From: DATDAW01 sp036524675
GTDB taxonomy: Bacteria > Verrucomicrobiota > Verrucomicrobiia > Chthoniobacterales > DASVRZ01
DNA length: 9,165 nt
Direction: 5' to 3'
Assembly: GCA_036524675.1 (NCBI GenBank)
Contig: DATDBU010000185.1
Span: 1 to 9,165 of the forward strand
This document shows, piece after piece, positions 6,764 to 9,165 of the stretch. A program made the translations under genes and the position numbers. The notes beneath the pieces are model-generated. The model ran no database searches. It saw only the letters and a list, made by a program, of their open reading frames with translations, and was not told where the DNA came from. Numbering within the stretch: the first letter of the stretch is position 1; every line of letters starts with the position of its first letter.

Positions 6764-7047
6764 TGCATCGTCATGGCTGAAATGACGGGCAGCCGATTTT
6801 TCAATGGCGAAGCCATTCCAGCCACAGCAGCCGGGGGTTGATCCCGCCCTGGCGGGAGATACCCCTGGTTACAAGTCATAAAGAGTCCGATCCTAAAAGG
6901 ATCGCAGCCATGCGCCACACGAGTTGCTGCGATCCCTTCGGGATCGATTCGTTATGACATGGATTCCGGGGGTGCGCTCGTTCCTCGCTTACCCCCGGCT
7001 GCTGCAGCTTGGATGTCTTCGCCATCCGCCATTCCAAACATGACAGA
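6764..7047. mobile_element. Non-coding hairpin-rich insertion element (MITE-like, 284 bp)
   Basis: It sits inside the CoA-synthetase pseudogene, between exact GCGCTAG copies. Seen: long imperfect terminal inverted repeats. The 36 nt at 6803-6838 match the reverse complement of 6991-7026 at 30 of 36 positions, and outer blocks starting TCATG (6771-6788 and 7026-7043) also match. Nested inside are TCCCGCC-CT-GGCGGGA (6842-6857); CCGGGGGT/ACCCCTGG (6831-6868, one mismatch); CCGGGGGT/ACCCCCGG (6966-6998); GTCATAA/TTATGAC (6875-6881 and 6952-6958); CGATCCT-AAA-AGGATCG (6888-6904); CGATCCC-TTC-GGGATCG (6930-6946); and ATCGCAGC/GCTGCGAT (6901-6933). There is no ORF of note. It probably needs a transposase supplied elsewhere. 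It resembles dispersed hairpin repeats of Verrucomicrobiota/Planctomycetota genomes (from memory). Confidence 0.8.
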
Positions 7048-7054
7048 GCGCTAG
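7048..7054. repeat. Right copy of 7-bp target-site duplication (GCGCTAG)
   Basis: Exact copy of 6757-6763. The element plus one copy is 291 bp, a multiple of three, so the insertion broke the gene through its internal stop codons and not by shifting the frame. Confidence 0.75.
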
Positions 7055-7620
7055 CCGCCCTTCCGGAGCCGCCCGATCTCGCCGTGATTGTCACACCTGC
7101 CGCTTCGGTCCCTGGAGTGATCTCCAAATGTGTCGATGCCGGTGTAAAAGGCGCGATCATCATCTCCGCCGGCTTCAAGGAAACGGGCGAGCACGAAACC
7201 GATTGTCGTCATCAAGGTGGGTCGCACGGAGGCAGCGGCGAAAGCAGCTGCTTCGCATACGGGATCGCTCAGACGGCGTCCTCGTTGTGCTCACGCCGCA
7301 AGCGATGACCGACGTCGATGGCACCGCAGCCCGCCTTGCCGGACTCGCCGCCTCTGCTACGAAACCCGTGCTGGCAAGCTGGATAGGTGGCGCCACACTC
7401 GCCCCGGCCCGCCGCGCTTGCTCTATGAACGGTCTTCACTCCCGCAGACCGAAGGAAGCGCTGCCGGCAATCATCGGGCGGCGGAACACATCATCGCTGC
7501 AATACGCAAATCCGGTCGCACGCTGCTAACGGAAGTCGAATCCAAGCAGGTGCTTGCCGCCAACGGTATCCCGACGGTGGAAACCCTCGTCGGTCGCGAT
7601 CTGGAGGAGGCCGCGGCACG

Positions 7621-7890
7621 CGGAAACACTCGGATGCGGATTGATGAATCTTGGCAAGGAGGCCCTCATAGCGCGCCTCCTTCCACGAATCCCGACATCG
7701 CGGGAGACCGGTTACGCCGACGCGAACGCGTCTCGATCAACGATGGACGGCAGAAATGGCGCAGTTTTATCGCTATTTTTGCCACCCAAACGGCACAACC
7801 GTGGCAAAAAATATGTGGCAAACGCCTCGAAAATCGCTTTTTTGATAAAATTTCCCCAAGCAATCCGCTGATTCCGAGAGACTTACAAAG
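7621..7890. other. Region between pseudogene and tRNA, no gene recognised
   Basis: Open frames continue from the pseudogene (for example a GLMNLGKEALIARLLPRI segment near 7640-7695), but I match none to a family. The right part is AT-rich and holds the inverted repeat at 7776-7810, a further GTGGCAAA at 7815-7822 and a T run at 7848-7853 on the plus strand. It may be a decayed boundary of the stress cassette. Confidence 0.4.
7776..7810. repeat. 10-bp perfect inverted repeat TTTTTGCCAC / GTGGCAAAAA
   Basis: The arms at 7776-7785 and 7801-7810 are perfectly complementary, with a 15-nt centre. A third GTGGCAAA occurs at 7815-7822 in the same direction as the right arm. With A/T outside and G/C inside it could fold, but no run of U follows the stem at a suitable distance. 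It is a candidate protein-binding site or remnant element end, and a bidirectional terminator is less likely. Confidence 0.4.
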
Positions 7891-7962
7891 TGGGTTGGCT
7901 GGGACTCGAACCCAGAACCAACGCCTTAAAAGGGCGCTGCTCTACCATTGAGCTACCAACCC
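7891..7962 (-). tRNA. tRNA-Lys (anticodon UUU)
   Basis: A full 72-nt cloverleaf can be folded by eye on the minus strand. Acceptor stem GGGTTGG (7962-7956) pairs with CCAACCC (7898-7892), discriminator A7891. D arm GCTC...GAGC (7953-7939). Anticodon stem GCGCC/GGCGT (7937-7921, one G-U pair) encloses the loop CTTTTAA, giving anticodon TTT for lysine codons AAA/AAG. T arm CTGGG-TTCGAGT-CCCAG (7915-7899). CCA is not encoded (CTT follows), so it must be added by nucleotidyltransferase. Its 3' end points toward the stress island, the orientation seen when tRNA genes serve as integration sites; no duplicated 3' fragment was seen in the window. Confidence 0.96.
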
Positions 7963-7980
7963 GTTCCGCGAGCGGGTTCG

Positions 7981-8009
7981 TAAGTAATCCGTCTTCGCCA
8001 TCCGTGCAA
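7981..8009 (-). promoter_or_regulatory. Candidate promoter for tRNA-Lys
   Basis: On the minus strand TTGCAC (8009-8004) and TACTTA (7986-7981) are separated by 17 bp, and the tRNA 5' end lies 18 nt beyond the -10 box. Spacing and placement are good. The -35 box is close to TTGACA, but the -10 box is poor. Confidence 0.35.
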
Positions 8010-8069
8010 GCGGAAAATCCGAGACCTCGTATTCGGCTCTTTTCCAGCATCCGTCGAGGAGATACTTTC

Positions 8070-8168
8070 ATGAAGACGCTGACGTGTCAGCTTTCCGCGA
8101 TTAGGCAGCCAGAGGGCTCGGCAGCACGGGGCCGACTGAATCCGCGGAGGGCGCTTTGTGGATTGTGA
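8070..8168 (+). CDS. Possible small ORF (32 aa), doubtful
   Basis: An ATG at 8070 follows GAGGAGAT (8056-8063), with 8 nt between GGAG and the start, a good SD. The product (MKTLTCQLSAIRQPEGSAAR and 12 more residues) is short, basic and unrecognised. The dyad GCTGAC-GT-GTCAGC falls inside its fourth to eighth codons. Listed only because of the SD; it may equally be chance or a remnant. Confidence 0.22.
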   Translation: MKTLTCQLSAIRQPEGSAARGRLNPRRALCGL

Positions 8169-8294
8169 TCCTCTCCCGGTAGCAGAAAAACCAAACCTCG
8201 GAACGCATTAATGAGTCTTCTTCGATAATCGGCGCCGACCCATCGTACTTTGAATCAGCCCAATCCCGAACTGTCGTCGCGCCAAATCCGTTAC

Positions 8295-8745
8295 TTAACC
8301 GCGTCTACGACGCATAGTCGCCACCAAGCCGCCCAGACCGATAGCAACCAAAGACAGGAAACCTGGCTCGCGCACAGCCGTCCCAATGCTGCCAGGCAGC
8401 ACCTGAATGTTCATAACATCGAAACCAGGGGAACCGCTAAAGTTATCCAAACCAACAATCTTGGCCGCCTGTACGGGTTTTGTAAACCCGATGAAACCCA
8501 GGTCAAAGGCCGTAACCACGTCGTCCGCCGCAACTCCCAGCAAAACGAAATTGATCTTGTTTGCACTAACAAACACGTTCGCACGCTCACCGCTTGCCCC
8601 AACCTCCTGGATGAAAATGTCATTGCCAGGACCGTTAATAACTGTTTCATCGGTAAAGCCCTATACTGGCTTTGACTTGTGGCTGAAAAGCGAGCGTAGT
8701 CAACACTGCACTTGCATACGCCAATTTGTTAATCGGCGACGACAT
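8295..8745 (-). pseudogene. PEP-CTERM (exosortase-sorted) secreted protein, split by a one-base frameshift
   Basis: Seen: ATG 8745 opens MSSPINKLAYASAVLTTLAF followed by QPQVKASIG, a signal peptide with likely cleavage after VKA. This frame stops at 8647. One extra G in the GGG at 8661-8659 accounts for the shift: without it the frame joins GFTDETVINGPGND (from 8660), which is open to the stop at 8295. The joined product would be 149 aa. The body reads as a beta-rich surface domain (DNFSGSPGFD near its end). The C-terminus, VREPGFLSLVAIGLGGLVAT then MRRRRG, is a PEP-CTERM sorting signal: EP motif, one transmembrane helix, Arg-rich tail, with Arg in place of the first Pro. Such proteins are exported and processed by exosortase, often in biofilm or exopolysaccharide settings. 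It is either a recent pseudogene, a sequencing error or a frameshifted gene. No exosortase is in the window. Confidence 0.82.
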
Positions 8746-8748
8746 GAC

Positions 8749-8853
8749 CTACCGACGACATTGTGTCAAAGACGCAGCCGGAGTTGCATCAGTTCGAGTA
8801 ATCCACCTAAACGAAAAAGCACTCAAAAACCCACGAATTCCTATAGCTTTCAT
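8749..8853 (-). CDS. Possible small ORF (34 aa) in frame with the PEP-CTERM signal peptide
   Basis: ATG 8853 is preceded by GGGGAGGG about 9 nt upstream (minus strand). The frame reads MKAIGIRGFLSAFSFRW and on to TAG at 8751-8749, just one codon (GTC) before the PEP-CTERM ATG at 8745 and in the same frame. It could be a leader peptide, or an N-terminal extension broken by a stop. However, a better -10 box (GATAAT, 8863-8858) overlaps the SD region. If that promoter is used, transcription would start too close to this ATG for the SD to be in the mRNA. Doubtful. Confidence 0.25.
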   Translation of the reverse strand: MKAIGIRGFLSAFSFRWITRTDATPAASLTQCRR

Positions 8854-8857
8854 AATA

Positions 8858-8884
8858 ATTATCCCTCCCCAAACCATCTTTCAA
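8858..8884 (-). promoter_or_regulatory. Candidate promoter for the PEP-CTERM gene
   Basis: Minus strand TTGAAA (8884-8879) and GATAAT (8863-8858) each match the sigma-70 consensus at five of six positions. The 15-bp spacing is shorter than ideal. It would give a leader of about 105 nt before ATG 8745. Confidence 0.4.
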
Positions 8885-8930
8885 GACCTGACCTTCCAGA
8901 TACTCCTAATCGCATCCTTTCGTCAGGCGC

Positions 8931-8948
8931 GATCACGCTGATCACGCT
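8931..8948. repeat. Tandem 9-bp direct repeat (GATCACGCT x2)
   Basis: Two perfect adjacent copies, 13 bp beyond the transposase stop. The sequence is also partly palindromic (GATCA-CGC-TGATC). It may belong to the IS end. Confidence 0.45.
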
Positions 8949-8960
8949 GGAGGCGAACTT

Positions 8961-9165
8961 TCAATTACCCACAAGTTTAGCCCCTATTAAAACTCCTAAC
9001 TGAATATCTGTCAGGCGAGACATGCCCCGCCACATCACCATGTTTCCAGGCGGCGGGTCGCTTGCCCTGGCAAGATAACCGCCGAGCCGGGCCAGCTTCG
9101 TCAGATAGAAAGCGATGGTGCCCGACTGCGGCCTGCCGTCGCTTTTCCCGCCAACCAGTTGATCA
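8961..9165 (-). CDS. IS4-family transposase, C-terminal part (runs off right edge)
   Basis: Seen: from the right edge the minus strand is open for 67 codons to TGA at 8963-8961. The frame contains TIAFYLTKLARLGGYLARA, then DPPPGNMVMWRGMSRLTDIQ and the terminus LIGAKLVGN. This matches from memory the conserved C-terminal tail of IS4-family DDE transposases (LARLGGYLAR..DPPPGN..WRG..RLTDI). The catalytic DDE residues and the YREK signature would lie upstream, beyond the window. No frameshift is seen in this part, so the element may be intact. It transcribes toward the PEP-CTERM gene and could supply read-through transcription. The family call is fairly firm; the specific IS is unknown. Confidence 0.85.
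   Translation of the reverse strand, partial: DQLVGGKSDGRPQSGTIAFYLTKLARLGGYLARASDPPPGNMVMWRGMSRLTDIQLGVLIGAKLVGN

Larger units (their letters stand above)
6451..7620 (+). pseudogene. Decayed ADP-forming acyl-/acetyl-CoA synthetase, disrupted and truncated
   Basis: Remnants appear in order but in changing frames. From GTG 6451, a leader in frame 1. From 6591 (HPLDPLF...IAVIGASETSGSVGRAV) the CoA-binding Rossmann start, in frame 3. From 6706 (VSINPRHKT...PAFPAL) frame 1 again, after an apparent one-base insertion. A 284-bp palindromic element (6764-7047) follows. The frame resumes at 7054 (AALPEPPDLAVIVTPAAS to SAGFKETG). At 7196-7270 there is KPIVVIKVGRTEAAAKAAAS plus HTGSL in frame 2; at 7272-7409 DGVLVVLTPQAMTD...KPVLASWIGG in frame 3; and at 7418-7620 the ATP-grasp start (RTLLTEVESKQVLAANGIP) in frame 2. 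Family blocks are missing between several pieces, and nearly all of the ATP-grasp domain is gone. The intact enzyme interconverts acyl-CoA + ADP + Pi with acid + CoA + ATP. No function is expected now. Identity is inferred from these blocks. Confidence 0.88.
7963..8294. other. Intergenic region between tRNA-Lys and PEP-CTERM gene
   Basis: About 330 bp with no convincing gene apart from a possible 32-codon ORF (8070-8168). It contains the dyad GCTGAC-GT-GTCAGC (8078-8091) and a 10-bp palindrome TCGGCGCCGA (8229-8238). No terminator with a T tract was found downstream of the PEP-CTERM stop. Confidence 0.5.
8854..8960. other. Junction between PEP-CTERM gene and IS element end
   Basis: Holds the candidate promoter and, next to the transposase stop, a tandem duplication of the 9-mer GATCACGCT (8931-8939 and 8940-8948). 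The outer end of the insertion sequence must lie in or near this stretch, but I cannot mark its terminal repeat because the other end is outside the window. Confidence 0.4.

Noticed and set aside
6764..7047. CRISPR-like repeat pattern
   Set aside because: The repeats are inverted, nested and unequal, not regularly spaced direct repeats with spacers, and no cas genes are present.
6876..7178. 100-codon minus-strand ORF across the palindromic element
   Set aside because: It runs from antisense pseudogene into element hairpins with no SD; composition reflects the palindromes.
7840..7862. Intrinsic terminator ending in TTTTTT on the plus strand
   Set aside because: The preceding stem is only three base pairs (CGA/TCG), too weak to support a terminator.
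7217..7951. A 244-codon plus-strand open frame spanning the pseudogene tail and tRNA-Lys
   Set aside because: Only two parts (7217-7270 and 7418-7620) match the CoA-synthetase family. The middle is family sequence read in the wrong frame, and the end reads through the antisense of a tRNA. It is not one gene.

Overview
The window looks like an accessory region of a moderately GC-rich Gram-negative chromosome. A lineage near Verrucomicrobiota/Planctomycetota is my best guess. It rests on an exosortase-type (PEP-CTERM) protein, a hairpin-rich dispersed repeat of a kind I associate with those phyla, and a tRNA without encoded CCA. This is inference, not a proven assignment.

Positions 1-4165 (minus strand) hold an apparent stress/metal/fermentation operon, read from high to low coordinate. 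It contains a 59-codon small ORF with a very strong Shine-Dalgarno (SD), a D-2-hydroxyacid (D-lactate-like) dehydrogenase, a P1B-type heavy-metal ATPase with SPC and HEGST motifs, and the start of a universal stress protein (USP) that runs off the left edge. The first three genes are joined by two 4-bp ATGA stop/start overlaps. Positions 4297-4614 may encode an unrecognised 105-aa protein on the same strand.

Positions 4981-6294 (plus strand) encode a 437-aa protein with three tandem USP-like domains. Only the third keeps the full nucleotide-binding signature. Directly downstream (6451-7620) is the wreck of an ADP-forming acyl-/acetyl-CoA synthetase. It has a good SD and GTG start, but carries frameshifts, internal deletions, a truncated ATP-grasp part and a 284-bp non-coding palindromic element flanked by a 7-bp direct repeat (GCGCTAG). 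Removing the element and one repeat copy rejoins the reading frame. USPs, D-lactate dehydrogenase, a metal ATPase and an ADP-forming CoA ligase together suggest a low-oxygen/stress energy-metabolism island that is partly decaying.

Positions 7891-7962 (minus) hold tRNA-Lys(UUU), whose 3' end faces the stress island. Positions 8295-8745 (minus) hold a small secreted PEP-CTERM protein split by a single-base frameshift. The right end (8961-9165, minus) is the C-terminal part of an IS4-family transposase that continues past the window.

The strongest items for follow-up are the small coupled ORF at the head of the operon, the degenerate triple USP, the palindromic element with its target duplication, and the one-base split of the PEP-CTERM gene.
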